Assembly (NCBI GenBank): GCA_036398215.1
Contig: DASWHK010000082.1
Span: 1-27,712 of the forward strand
Reading direction: 5' to 3'
Origin: DASWHK01 sp036398215
GTDB taxonomy: Bacteria; Acidobacteriota; UBA890
Length of the DNA: 27,712 bases
In this document: positions 1 through 7,699 of the stretch, piece after piece
How positions within the stretch are numbered: position 1 is the first letter of the stretch
Layout of the letters: every line of letters begins with the position of its first letter
The notes under the pieces: model-generated
What the model was told of the DNA's origin: nothing
Database searches by the model: none
Seen by the model: only the letters and a program-made list of their open reading frames with translations
Position numbers and translations under genes: made by a program

Positions 1-84
1 CCTGCTGCGGTTCTTCTCGAGCCGGTCAATCTCTTCCACCAGCTTGGCCGGAAGCGTGACGGTAACTCGTGCGGTTGTGCCCAT
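1..84 (-). CDS. Ribbon-helix-helix (CopG/Arc-type) DNA-binding protein, N-terminus only
   Basis: The reverse strand opens with ATG at 84 and reads MGTTARVTVTLPAKLVEEID, continuing RLEKNRSR to the window edge (28 codons seen). A short beta strand of alternating residues (ARVTVTLP) followed by an amphipathic helix (AKLVEEIDRLEKN) is the pattern of ribbon-helix-helix antitoxins and small repressors. A strong Shine-Dalgarno sequence (GGAGGTG, plus-strand 94-100) sits 9 bases before the ATG and fixes the start. Such proteins usually precede a toxin gene, which would lie outside the window, and usually repress their own promoter; a palindrome upstream fits that. Partner and function cannot be determined from this fragment. 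Confidence 0.75.
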   Translation of the reverse strand, partial: MGTTARVTVTLPAKLVEEIDRLEKNRSR

Positions 85-106
85 GTGCTCATACACCTCC
101 AGTGGC

Positions 107-132
107 ATCATATTCTGAGTATGATCATACTC
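107..132 (-). promoter_or_regulatory. Candidate promoter and 16-bp palindromic operator of the RHH gene
   Basis: Bases 117-132 form the perfect palindrome GAGTATGATCATACTC. It lies just upstream of a -10-like TATGAT read on the minus strand (plus-strand 107-112), where a repressor would occlude RNA polymerase. Ribbon-helix-helix proteins commonly bind such short palindromes and autoregulate. No convincing -35 hexamer is visible. The operator role is inferred. Confidence 0.5.
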
Positions 133-328
133 CGGTCGGACTTCGATTCGAAAGCCGCCCACCGTTGCGCGCGTTCTCAGGCACATTCAGATGCCGGCCC
201 AGCGCCCCGAGCCACGGCGCTGAAAGCTGCCCGGCACCGACTTGACCTCCTACGCGCTCGAAGGGGCGCGCGCCTTGTCCTCGCGCCGCTTGCGCCCGCT
301 CGCTTCACGACCCGTTGAGGCGGTCGGG

Positions 329-1330
329 CTACCGAGCCGGCGGCAGGTACTGCTTGGGGAACTTGGCGACCACGGTATAGATCGGGTCGACGATGTTGGC
401 CACCGAGCTTTCGCCCAGTTGCCCCACCAGCAGGTAGGCGTCCCAGCGGCCGAAGCCGTACTCGGTCTCCAGCCACTCGATGAGCTCGACGTGGGCCAGG
501 CGGAAGGCGTCGATCAGCGGCCTGGCGCTGCCCGCGACCATGATGAACTCGTCGTCTTCGAGCCGCGGCCAGTCGATCGTCTTGCCCTTGATCAGGTCGA
601 TGCGCAGCTCGACGTCCATCGAGGTCTCCAGGCCGGTGCCGTTGACCTCGCCCTCACCCTGCCGCGCGTGCCCGTCGCCGAAATAGAAGTAGGCACCGTC
701 GTGGAAGATCGGTAGATACACGGTCGTTCCCGGGCGCACCTCCTGGGCGTCCATGTTGCCGCCGAAGTTGCCCGGCCACAGGCCGTTGTAGGCCTCTTCG
801 CCGGCCGGCGCCACGGCCAGCCGGCCGAGCATGGGTCGCAGCTCGATGGTGATCTCGCCCATCGCCGAGTCGGGCAGCTCCACCGTTCCGGTCATCGCCT
901 CGGTGTCGAGCCTCCACTCGTAGCGCCGAGCCGGGACGGGGTCGTTGAGCAGACGCAGGCGAGAATCGGTGGCGAGGCCGCCGAAATCGGGGTAGATCTG
1001 CGCGCCGGCCAGATCGTGGTTCGGCCGCACCGACAGCACCTCGACCACGAGGGTGTCGCCGGTGGTGGCCCCTTCGATGTAGAAGGGGCCCACCTCGCCC
1101 GGAAACTCGCCGCCGCCCGGGTCGTAGTAGGCGCCGTGGTTGGTTCGTGAGCGCAGGATGGTGCCGGGCTGAATGGTCAGCACCGGCTCGCGCACGGCGA
1201 AGGTCGGATGCCCGACGGTGGGGGTGAACTCGACGACGTTCTGCTGCGCCGCCCCGGCGGCGCCGCCCGCCACCAGGGCGACAGACGTCATCAGGATCGT
1301 GCGCGACAGGACGGATCTGGGCATCGGCAT
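329..1330 (-). CDS. Exported acetamidase/formamidase family protein
   Basis: 333 residues. The N-terminus (MPMPRSVLSRTILMTS, then an Ala/Val-rich stretch ending near GAAQQ at about residue 29) looks like a Sec signal peptide, so the enzyme probably acts in the periplasm or outside. The rest matches the FmdA/AmdA family, which hydrolyses short amides to ammonia and a carboxylate: THGAYYDPGGG-like segment at about 62-75, PGNFGGNMD at about 186-194, and GDGHARQGEGEVNGTG at about 217-232. Length is within the family range. ATG at 1330 is preceded by GAGGAG about 9 bases upstream; a second ATG two codons on is possible. It appears monocistronic, 168 bp downstream of the ADOP permease on the same strand. 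Substrate is uncertain, because signal-peptide members are less well characterised than cytoplasmic formamidases. Confidence 0.85.
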   Translation of the reverse strand: MPMPRSVLSRTILMTSVALVAGGAAGAAQQNVVEFTPTVGHPTFAVREPVLTIQPGTILRSRTNHGAYYDPGGGEFPGEVGPFYIEGATTGDTLVVEVLSVRPNHDLAGAQIYPDFGGLATDSRLRLLNDPVPARRYEWRLDTEAMTGTVELPDSAMGEITIELRPMLGRLAVAPAGEEAYNGLWPGNFGGNMDAQEVRPGTTVYLPIFHDGAYFYFGDGHARQGEGEVNGTGLETSMDVELRIDLIKGKTIDWPRLEDDEFIMVAGSARPLIDAFRLAHVELIEWLETEYGFGRWDAYLLVGQLGESSVANIVDPIYTVVAKFPKQYLPPAR

Positions 1331-1387
1331 GGTGCCGTTCTCCTCGGCTAGGTGGTTCGTTCGTGAAACAGCGTAGTCTACGCCGGG

Positions 1388-1418
1388 ATTCTAATCGCGA
1401 GGGTCGCCTGGCTGCCAA
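1388..1418 (-). promoter_or_regulatory. Possible promoter for the formamidase-family gene
   Basis: On the minus strand TTGGCA (plus 1413-1418) and TAGAAT (plus 1388-1393) are 19 bases apart, or 17 if ATTAGA is taken as the -10. Both hexamers are near sigma-70 consensus but the spacing is imperfect. They are placed about 60 bases upstream of the ATG at 1330. Confidence 0.3.
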
Positions 1419-1498
1419 GCCCTGGGCGGTGAGCTAATGCTCGTGGAGAGGCCCCGGCCGTTCGCCCCGACGAGCAGGAACGCCGATAGATTGGTCGC

Positions 1499-4129
1499 TC
1501 ACTGGTCGCGGAGCGCCACCGTCGGATCCACCGCCGTCGCCCTTCGAGCGGGCAGATACGTGGCCACCAGGACCGCGGAGGCCATCAAGAAGGCGGCGCC
1601 GCCGAGCACCCAGGGATCGGTCACGCTGGTTGTGGAAACGAACGACTGCATGATGCGCGTCAGCGCCAGCGAGCCGAGGCATCCCAAGGTGACGCCGGCG
1701 AACGCGATCGCGATGCCGCTGCGTGCCAGGAGCGCGAGCACGTTCCCTCGTTCGGCACCGAGAGCCACCCGGATCCCGATCTCGCGGGTGCGTCGCGTAA
1801 CTGCGTAGGCGACGTTCCCGTAGATGCCCACGCCGGCGAGAAGCAGCGCGAAGGCGGCGAACAGGTTGAGGGCGACGGCGTTGATCCGTTGCGAGAGAAA
1901 CTTGTCGGCGAGCTCCCCCTCGTGCGACGTCACCGGCCTGATCGGGCTACCGAGCGCCTCCCGCAGCGCCGACTGCACCATTCCGAGCACTTCCGGATGA
2001 GACTCGGCGACCTTGAAATCCACCGTGATGTACGGGTGATAGAGGCGGCTTTGGGCCAGGGGCCGGTACAGCCTCGGCAAGTGGCGCCGCACGTACTCTC
2101 CCCGCTCGACGTCCTCCACGACGCCGACCACGGTCACCCACTCGCCTGCCGAAGCGCTGTCACCGAGGAAGAGCCGCTGGCCGAGCGCCGATCGGCCGGG
2201 CAAGTACGCAGAAGCCGCCGCCCGGTTGACGATGGCAACGAGGGGCGCGCTTCGGTCGTCGTCCTCGGAAAACGACCGGCCGGCTACGATCCGGATGCCG
2301 AGTGTCTCGAAGTAATCGGCATCGACCCGATTGACGACGGGAGCGGAAAGCTCTTCCTCGCCGCCTGGGAAGAGGCCCTCGGCTCGAATGATGGCGGGCC
2401 TCGACCCGCTTATGTACCTGAGGCTAGCGGAAACGACGCCCGGAATCCTCTCGATCATCGCCCGGGCCCGCTCCGCCTCAGGGCGCATGAGCTCGGGCTC
2501 CTCGCGGTACGGCCAGTTGAGCCGGGCCTCGTAGACGTTCACCGGGTCGTAGCCGACATCGAGGTAGCGAAGCTTCAGATACTCGGAGCCCAGCAACCCG
2601 GCGGCGCTCAGCAGGATTAGACCGGCGGCGATCTGGCCGACGAGCAGCACACGGGGTGTCCAGCCGGCACGTTCCTTGCGTCCCGACGCTGCCGGTTCGC
2701 GCAGCGCCGAATAGAGGTCGGTTCGCCCCACGCCTACGGCGGGAAGGAGGGCGGCGAGCAGACCGGCGATGATCGACAGCCCCGTAGCGAACGCCAGGAC
2801 GCGGTGGTCGAGCTGGGCAGGCGGGCCGTTGCGTTCCATGCCGAACGAGAGGCTCGCGAAGCCCACGCCCCAGGTCGCCATGGTGACTCCGAGCAGACCG
2901 CCGGCGAGGCCCAGGGTGCCGCCTTCGACCAGGAGCTGGCGCACCAGCCGGGCGCCGGACGCTCCCAGGGCGCGGCGCACCGTGAGCTCCCGATGCCGCG
3001 CCGCCGCGCGCGCGGTGAACATCCCGGCGACGTTCAGTACCGCGATGAGCAGCACGATCGTCGCGATCGCGAACAGCGTGCCGCGCCCCTCGCCGCGGCG
3101 CCACTGGAGCGCTTCCCGCAGGGGCCTGACCGCGGCGTCGGGCCCCTTGTAGGCATCGGGCCTTGCGGCGACGAGTCCCCTGTGCACGGCGCTCAACTCC
3201 GCGTCCGCCGCCGCGGGTGCGATCCCGGGCTTCAGACGGGCCACGACGGTGGTATCCCGGCGCCCCGAGTCGTCGGTCAGCGGCATCCAGAAGGGATTGT
3301 CCCGCCTGAAGCGGAAGCCTTCGGGCAACACTCCGACGATGGTGCTCGACTGCCGCGTGGAGAAGGTGGAATCTTCGGCGTATTCGAAACGCCTCCCGAT
3401 GACAGTCGGGTCGCCGTGGAAGCGCCCTTTCCAGGTGTCGTGGCTGAGGACGACGACCGCCGCGGCCCCCGGGAGGGCGTCCTCCGGCAGGAACTCCCGC
3501 CCGAGAGCCGGTCGCACGCCGAGTACCCCGAAGAAGCCCGGTGACGCATAACCCACGTCGGGGCAGTCGCCGACGCCAGCGTCCTCCAGACAAAGGTACG
3601 AGTCGTTCTGGATCCCGAACGCTTCGAACGAGCTGGTCCGCGTGCGCCATTCATTCGCTGTGGCCGCCCAGGTCCGCCCGGGGCAGCGCGGGCAATCAGG
3701 CTCGGTCTCCGGCCACAGCTCGGCCAGAAAGACCAACCTCTCGGGCTGGTGAAACGGCGGTGGGCGGAAGTCAAGCGCGTCGATGACGCTGAACAGGGTC
3801 GTTGTGGCGCCGATGCCGAACCCGAGCGACAGAATGGCAACGGCGCTGAAGCCGGGATGGTCACGCAGCGCCCGGACCGCGTAGCGGATGTCGTGTCCGA
3901 GCTCATCGAGCCGGCGCCAGCGCCAGGTCTCCCGAGCTTCGTCCCGGAGTTGGAGCGGGTTGCCGAGCTCGCGCAGGGCCGCGCAGCGGGCGTCCTCCCG
4001 GCTCATTCCGAGCTCCCTGTTGAGCCGTATTTGCTGCTCGAGGTGGTACCCGAGCTCCTCGTCGAACTCGCTGTCGACCCGTCGCCCGCGAAGGAACGCC
4101 CGTAATCGAATCAGCCACCGAGCGAGCAT
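1499..4129 (-). CDS. ADOP-type ABC transporter permease (MacB/FtsX duplicated)
   Basis: 876 residues. Residues 1-75 (MLARWLIRLRAFLRGRR..., with a DEELGYHLEQQ-like helix and EDARCAALRELGN) are the N-terminal prefix found on permeases linked to PadR regulators. Then RYAVRALRDHPGFSAVA leads into a first membrane helix at about 90-115, a MacB-type periplasmic domain, and a first FtsX block with three helices (about 350-470, containing RHRELTVRRALGASGARL). The arrangement repeats: a helix near 490-510, a second periplasmic domain, and a C-terminal FtsX block (TRRTREIGIRVALGAERG), ending in the usual PARRATAVDPTVALRDQ. This is the architecture of acidobacterial duplicated orphan permeases, which have no adjacent ATPase; none is seen here. 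ATG at 4129 has an excellent AAGGAGG site. It lies 70 bp downstream of padR, probably co-transcribed. The transported substrate is unknown. Confidence 0.9.
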   Translation of the reverse strand: MLARWLIRLRAFLRGRRVDSEFDEELGYHLEQQIRLNRELGMSREDARCAALRELGNPLQLRDEARETWRWRRLDELGHDIRYAVRALRDHPGFSAVAILSLGFGIGATTTLFSVIDALDFRPPPFHQPERLVFLAELWPETEPDCPRCPGRTWAATANEWRTRTSSFEAFGIQNDSYLCLEDAGVGDCPDVGYASPGFFGVLGVRPALGREFLPEDALPGAAAVVVLSHDTWKGRFHGDPTVIGRRFEYAEDSTFSTRQSSTIVGVLPEGFRFRRDNPFWMPLTDDSGRRDTTVVARLKPGIAPAAADAELSAVHRGLVAARPDAYKGPDAAVRPLREALQWRRGEGRGTLFAIATIVLLIAVLNVAGMFTARAAARHRELTVRRALGASGARLVRQLLVEGGTLGLAGGLLGVTMATWGVGFASLSFGMERNGPPAQLDHRVLAFATGLSIIAGLLAALLPAVGVGRTDLYSALREPAASGRKERAGWTPRVLLVGQIAAGLILLSAAGLLGSEYLKLRYLDVGYDPVNVYEARLNWPYREEPELMRPEAERARAMIERIPGVVSASLRYISGSRPAIIRAEGLFPGGEEELSAPVVNRVDADYFETLGIRIVAGRSFSEDDDRSAPLVAIVNRAAASAYLPGRSALGQRLFLGDSASAGEWVTVVGVVEDVERGEYVRRHLPRLYRPLAQSRLYHPYITVDFKVAESHPEVLGMVQSALREALGSPIRPVTSHEGELADKFLSQRINAVALNLFAAFALLLAGVGIYGNVAYAVTRRTREIGIRVALGAERGNVLALLARSGIAIAFAGVTLGCLGSLALTRIMQSFVSTTSVTDPWVLGGAAFLMASAVLVATYLPARRATAVDPTVALRDQ

Positions 4130-4199
4130 TGCGTGCCTCCTTTAGCAGGCCGTCGTGAAAGTGGGAAATGGGTGTGGCGCGTGGACCTTGTACGTGCTG

Positions 4200-4529
4200 C
4201 TAGTGGGCCTCGAGGATCAGCCCGATGGCCTTGGAGAAGTCGTCCCACGCCTCGCGTTGGCCGGCGAGCTGCTTCCGTCCCGAGGCCGTCAGCTCATAGA
4301 AGCGGGCTCGCCGGTTGTTTTCTGTTGTCCCCCAGCGGCCTTTCACCCAACCCTGCGCTTCGAGCCGGCGCAGCGCCGGGTAGATCGACCCGTAGTTGAC
4401 CTTGAAGGCGCCCCGCGACACGACGAGGATCGACTGGGTGAGCTGCCAGCCGTTCGCGGGCCCGGAGCGCAGCATCTCCAGCACGATCAGGTCCAGCGTG
4501 CCTTGGAGAAGATCGATTCGCTTGGCCAC
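4200..4529 (-). CDS. PadR family transcriptional repressor
   Basis: 109 residues: a single PadR winged-helix domain. The motif series LLQGTLDLIVLEML, NYGSIYPALRRLEAQGWV and ENNRRARFYELTASG is typical of the short PadR class that sits beside ADOP permeases. The start is GTG at 4529, the only reasonable start before the conserved RIDLLQGTLD; AGGA lies about 8 bases upstream. It heads a two-gene operon with the permease at 1499-4129. Two near-identical inverted repeats cover its promoter (4539-4591), so autorepression relieved by a small molecule is likely. The ligand is unknown. Confidence 0.92.
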   Translation of the reverse strand: MAKRIDLLQGTLDLIVLEMLRSGPANGWQLTQSILVVSRGAFKVNYGSIYPALRRLEAQGWVKGRWGTTENNRRARFYELTASGRKQLAGQREAWDDFSKAIGLILEAH

Positions 4530-4538
4530 TGAGCTTTC

Positions 4539-4591
4539 CTATCGAGCGACAATAGGAGGCAGCCTACACGCCCTTCTATCGGCTGTCAATA
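4539..4591 (-). promoter_or_regulatory. Tandem PadR operator pair
   Basis: Two 17-bp sites share the pattern CTATCG-N3-G-N-CAATAG: CTATCGAGCGACAATAG at 4539-4555 and CTATCGGCTGTCAATAG at 4575-4591. Each is an inverted repeat of CTAT/ATAG arms, extended to TCCTAT/ATAGGA in the first and CTTCTAT/ATAGAAG in the second. The centres are 36 bp apart, about 3.4 helical turns. The distal site contains the -35 hexamer and the proximal site reaches the ribosome-binding region of padR. That placement fits autorepression by the adjacent PadR dimer; the binding itself is inferred. Confidence 0.65.
4561..4589 (-). promoter_or_regulatory. Sigma-70-type promoter of the padR-permease operon
   Basis: On the minus strand TTGACA (plus 4584-4589) is followed after 17 bases by TAGGCT (plus 4561-4566). 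The -35 is perfect consensus with ideal spacing. It lies inside the distal PadR operator and reads toward padR at 4529. Confidence 0.65.
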
Positions 4592-4686
4592 GAAGCGGCC
4601 GAGTCCTGGCTTTCGTTGGGGTCGCTCGTCAACCGCCTGGGCCGGCCCCTCGCGGATGTCATCGATCTCCTGGGCAGGTCAACGGT

Positions 4687-5802
4687 TCATTCCACGACGC
4701 GGAGAGCGGCGCTCTTGATCAGACAGGTGAGCTCGGCGCCGGGGGCGAGAGCGAGGTCCTCGGCGGCGCCGGCGGTGACCTCGGCCCAGAGGCGCTGGCC
4801 GGAGACCTGCAGGGCGACGAAGACGCGGCCGGCGCGGGGGACCAGCTCGATGACGATGCCGGGGAGGCGGTTACGGGCCGAGAGGCCGGCGATCTCGCCG
4901 CGGGCCAGCATCACGTCGGAGGCGGCGAACTGCACGTAGGTGGGATCGCCGGGCGGCGAGGCACCGGCGGGCAGACGGACGGCCAGCTCGCCGCCGCTGC
5001 CGGGGAGCACCGCCCGCCAGCCGCCGTCGGCGGCGGCCTCGACGTGGATCAGCCGCATGAGGTTGACCGCCTCGCCGGCGGCGAGCACGGCGCCGGCGCC
5101 GAGGACGCGCTCGGGCGGGCCCTGCTCGCTCACGCTTCCGCTCTCGACGGCGATCACCCAGTCGGCGAGCCGCTGCACCTCGGCGCGGTGGTGCGAGACG
5201 TAGAGCATCGGCAGGTCCCACTCGTGCACGACGCGATCGAAGTAGCGGAGGATCGTGTAGCGGCGGGGCTCGTCGACGGCGGCCACCGGCTCGTCGAGCA
5301 GCAGCAGCTCCGGGGCGCTCAGCAGCGCCCGGCCGAGGGCCAGCCGCTGGCGCTCGCCGCCGGAGAGGGTCTCCGGCCGCCGCGCCAGCAGGCCGGCCAG
5401 GTCGAGCACCTCGACGATGCGGTCGAACGGCGGCCGCTCGCCGTCGTGGCGGGCGCCCCGCCGACCTCCCGGATTGCGCCGCCCGCGCCGCTGCTCGCCG
5501 AAGCGCAGGTTGGCCTCGGCCGAGAGGTGGGGGAAGAGGCGCTGGTCCTGGAAGACGACCCCGAGGCGGCGCTGCTCCGGGCGCAGCCAGATGCCGGCGG
5601 CGGTGTCGGCGAGGACCCGACCGTCCCAGACGATACGCCCCTCATCGGGCCGCAGCAGGCCGGCGATCATCATCAGGAGCGAGGTCTTGCCGGCCCCCGA
5701 CGGGCCGAACAGCGCCGTGGTGCGCTGCTCGACGACGAACTCGCAGTCGAGCTCGAAGCCGCCGTCGAAGCGATGCCGGCACGCCACCTCGAGGCGGCTC
5801 AC
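4687..5802 (-). CDS. modC: Molybdate ABC transporter ATP-binding protein ModC
   Basis: 371 residues. ATPase part: Walker A GPSGAGKT (33-40), Q-loop at Q85 (VVFQDQRLFPHL), signature LSGGERQ (146-152), Walker B LLLLDEP (166-172), switch histidine H204 (VSHH). The C-terminal part from about 290 is a TOBE/molybdate-binding domain (NRLPGIVIELVPRAGRVFVALQVSGQ). VFQDQRLFPHLS together with a C-terminal TOBE domain separates ModC from other importer ATPases. A basic insert, RRGRRNPGGRRGARHDGERP (about 105-124), lies between Q-loop and signature and is unusual. The start is GTG at 5802 with GGAG 7 bases upstream. It powers uptake through ModB and is third in modA-modB-modC. The start region lies at the edge of a 60-bp tandem duplication. 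Confidence 0.9.
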   Translation of the reverse strand: MSRLEVACRHRFDGGFELDCEFVVEQRTTALFGPSGAGKTSLLMMIAGLLRPDEGRIVWDGRVLADTAAGIWLRPEQRRLGVVFQDQRLFPHLSAEANLRFGEQRRGRRNPGGRRGARHDGERPPFDRIVEVLDLAGLLARRPETLSGGERQRLALGRALLSAPELLLLDEPVAAVDEPRRYTILRYFDRVVHEWDLPMLYVSHHRAEVQRLADWVIAVESGSVSEQGPPERVLGAGAVLAAGEAVNLMRLIHVEAAADGGWRAVLPGSGGELAVRLPAGASPPGDPTYVQFAASDVMLARGEIAGLSARNRLPGIVIELVPRAGRVFVALQVSGQRLWAEVTAGAAEDLALAPGAELTCLIKSAALRVVE

Positions 5803-5919
5803 GGGGCTGCTCCATCACCCGGGCGAACAAGTGTCAGGCTGCTCGCGATCCGGGCGAGCCACGGAGCTGCTCCATCACCCGGGCGTGCAGGTGCAGGGTT
5901 GCTCGCGATCCCGGCGAGC
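5800..5919. repeat. 60-bp tandem duplication in the modB-modC gap
   Basis: 5800-5859 and 5860-5919 are two copies of one 60-bp unit with roughly 85% identity; both begin CACGG and contain GCTGCTCCATCACCCGGGCG and GCTCGCGATCC. Read on the minus strand, copy one carries the modC Shine-Dalgarno sequence and GTG start, and copy two carries a duplicate (GGAGCAGCTCCGTG). From the duplicate GTG at 5862 an in-frame 15-codon mini-ORF runs to a TGA at 5817-5815, directly ahead of the modC Shine-Dalgarno sequence. Each copy also has GCTCGC/GCGAGC arms able to form a small hairpin. Confidence 0.85.
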
Positions 5920-5935
5920 CGCCGGCAGGGACCGC

Positions 5936-6616
5936 TCATGGCCGGGTCCCGCGGCGCTCCAGCCACTCGCTGGCGGCCAGCGCCGCCGCCGCCAGCAGCA
6001 CGGCGACAACGGCGAGGCGGAAGCCCCCGTCGCCGCCGGCGCGGTTCATCTCCGAGAAGACCGCCAGCGGCAGCGTCTGGGTGAGGCCCGGGATGTTCCC
6101 GGCAAACGTGATCGTCGCCCCGAACTCGCCGATGCTGCGGGCGAACGCCAGCACCGCGCCGGCGATGATGCCGCCGCGCGCCAGCGGCAGGCTCACGGTC
6201 AGGAAGGCGTCGAGCGGTCCGGCGCCGAGCGTGCGGGCGGCCTGCTCGAGCCGCGGATCGACGCCCTGGAAGGCGATGCGGATGGCGCGCACCATCAGCG
6301 GGAAGCCCAGCGCCGCGCTGGCGATCGCCGCCGCCCACCAGGTGAAGGCGATGCGCGTCCCGAAGGTCTGCTCGAGCCAGCCGCCGAGCCAGCTTTGGCT
6401 CCCCAGCATCCGGAGCAGCAGGTAGCCGGTGACCACCGGCGGCAGCACCAGCGTCAGGTTGACGATCACCTCGACGAGCCACTTGCCGGGGAAGGTGCGG
6501 CGGGCGAGCAGCCAGCCGACGGCAATGCCGAGCGGCAGGGTGATGGCCACGGCCGCCAGGCCGACCCGAACGCTGAGCGCGACGGCGGCCCATTCGGCGG
6601 GGGTCAAGCCCATCAT
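5936..6616 (-). CDS. modB: Molybdate ABC transporter permease ModB
   Basis: 226 residues, about five membrane helices (first at about 10-38). The importer EAA loop reads EQAARTLGAGPLDAFLTVSLPLARGG (about 143-168), and FARSIGEFGATITFAGNIPG (about 178-197) is highly characteristic of ModB. It forms the inner-membrane channel for molybdate or tungstate with ModC and receives anion from ModA. The start is ATG at 6616 (a second ATG follows at once), 14 bases after the modA stop, so the two are probably translationally coupled. A 133-bp gap containing a tandem duplication separates it from modC. Confidence 0.93.
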   Translation of the reverse strand: MMGLTPAEWAAVALSVRVGLAAVAITLPLGIAVGWLLARRTFPGKWLVEVIVNLTLVLPPVVTGYLLLRMLGSQSWLGGWLEQTFGTRIAFTWWAAAIASAALGFPLMVRAIRIAFQGVDPRLEQAARTLGAGPLDAFLTVSLPLARGGIIAGAVLAFARSIGEFGATITFAGNIPGLTQTLPLAVFSEMNRAGGDGGFRLAVVAVLLAAAALAASEWLERRGTRP

Positions 6617-6630
6617 GCGCTCACCAAGGA

Positions 6631-7518
6631 TCAGCGCGGCGGCGCCGTGAAGCCGCGCGCCAGGAAATGGGAACGGCCCCGCTCCGTTACCAGGAACTCG
6701 AACATCTGCTGCGCCGGCGGGCCGGCCCCGCCGAGCAGCAGTAGAGGATATTCGATCGGTTGGTGCAAGCCGGGATCGAAGGCGGCGACGATCCGCACCT
6801 CGTCGCTGCTCGCCGCGTCGCTGGCGTAGACGACGGCGGCGTCGGCCTCGCGCTCGACCGCCAGTGTCAGCGCCGCCCGCACGTCGACCGTCGGTATCAG
6901 CCGATCCGAGACCTCTTGCCAGAGGCCGAGGCGCTCCAGCGCTTGGCGCGCGTAGATGCCGGCGGGGACCGATTGCGGGTCGGCGATCGCCAGCCGGCGC
7001 ACGCGGCCGGCGGCGAGCGCCTCGGCGACCGTGGCCTCGCCGCCATCGCCGCCGCCGCCGGCAGCGGGAGCGACGACCACCAGCCGGTTGCCGGCGAGCG
7101 CCTCACGCCGCGACACGGCGACGCGCTCCTCCACATGATCTGCCCACGGGCCGCTGGCCGAGAGAAAGATCTCCGCCGGCGCCCCTTCGGCGATCTGGCG
7201 GGCCAGCGTCGAGCTGGGGCCGAAGCTGATGCGCACCTCGACTCCGGTGTCGGCCGTGAAGTCGGCGGCGGCGGCCTCGAAGGCGTCGATCGTGCTGGCG
7301 GCGGCGAGCACGACGACGGTTCGCTCATCCGGGCGCGGCGCGGTGCAGCCGGCCACCAACATCGTCGCGACCGTGGCAGCGGCGAGGGTGACCGAGGCGC
7401 GGACGTGAGACCGCCGCCTGCCGCCGCGAGCTCTTCGCGCATTCCCCTTCGGAAAGGGTGGGAGGTATCCCTCTTCCTGTTCAACGCCCCACCCGGCGGG
7501 GCTCGGCATCGTTTTCAC
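6631..7518 (-). CDS. modA: Molybdate-binding lipoprotein ModA
   Basis: The mature part is a clear ModA-type binding protein: LAAASTIDAFEAAAADF, GVEVRISFGPSSTLARQI, PAEIFLSASGPWADHV, ALAGNRLVVVAP, IADPQSVPAGIYARQALE and ADAAVVYASDAA, ending with a GRSHFLARGF motif. A lipobox (MLVAGC) predicts a lipid-anchored cysteine. The start is uncertain. GTG at 7518 has GAGAGG 8 bases upstream and gives 295 residues, but leaves about 50 residues, many basic, before the signal hydrophobic core. ATG at 7509 is the next option, and the frame stays open to an ATG at 7632. No start codon lies closer to the lipobox. It is the first gene of modABC and diverges from the B12 locus. No Mo-enzyme is in the window. 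Confidence 0.85.
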   Translation of the reverse strand: MKTMPSPAGWGVEQEEGYLPPFPKGNARRARGGRRRSHVRASVTLAAATVATMLVAGCTAPRPDERTVVVLAAASTIDAFEAAAADFTADTGVEVRISFGPSSTLARQIAEGAPAEIFLSASGPWADHVEERVAVSRREALAGNRLVVVAPAAGGGGDGGEATVAEALAAGRVRRLAIADPQSVPAGIYARQALERLGLWQEVSDRLIPTVDVRAALTLAVEREADAAVVYASDAASSDEVRIVAAFDPGLHQPIEYPLLLLGGAGPPAQQMFEFLVTERGRSHFLARGFTAPPR

Positions 7519-7668
7519 CAAACTTGCCTCTCTAGCCGACGATGTGCAGCAGTGAGGAGTTCGATTGCGATCGTGACAGCCAAGGGCGCGATACGGCGCG
7601 GCCAGCGTGTGCAGTTGGGCAGCGGCGAGCATCGGCGTGAATTTCCCCCGGGTCGGGCGCCGGCACTT

Positions 7669-7684
7669 GGCGGCGCGCGCCGCC
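7669..7684. repeat. 16-bp perfect palindrome between modA and the B12 leader
   Basis: GGCGGCGCGCGCCGCC is a perfect 16-bp palindrome in the 181-bp gap between divergent modA and the riboswitch. It could be an operator or a chance result of high GC; it does not resemble the E. coli ModE box. A weak promoter toward btuB (TTGGCG 7667-7672, GATACT 7688-7693, 15-base spacer) overlaps it. Confidence 0.35.
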
Positions 7685-7699
7685 CATGATACTAGTGGG

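Noticed and set aside
5800..5919. Short CRISPR-like array
   Set aside because: There are only two directly adjacent copies with no spacers and no cas genes; it is a simple tandem duplication.
4396..6084. Long plus-strand reading frame of 562 codons opposite padR and modC
   Set aside because: It is antisense to clear modC motifs, has Arg/Ala/Gly-rich composition and no family resemblance; high GC makes such frames common.
7519..7632. N-terminal extension of ModA to ATG 7632
   Set aside because: The residues are Cys/His/Arg-rich with no signal features; a good Shine-Dalgarno sequence favours GTG 7518.
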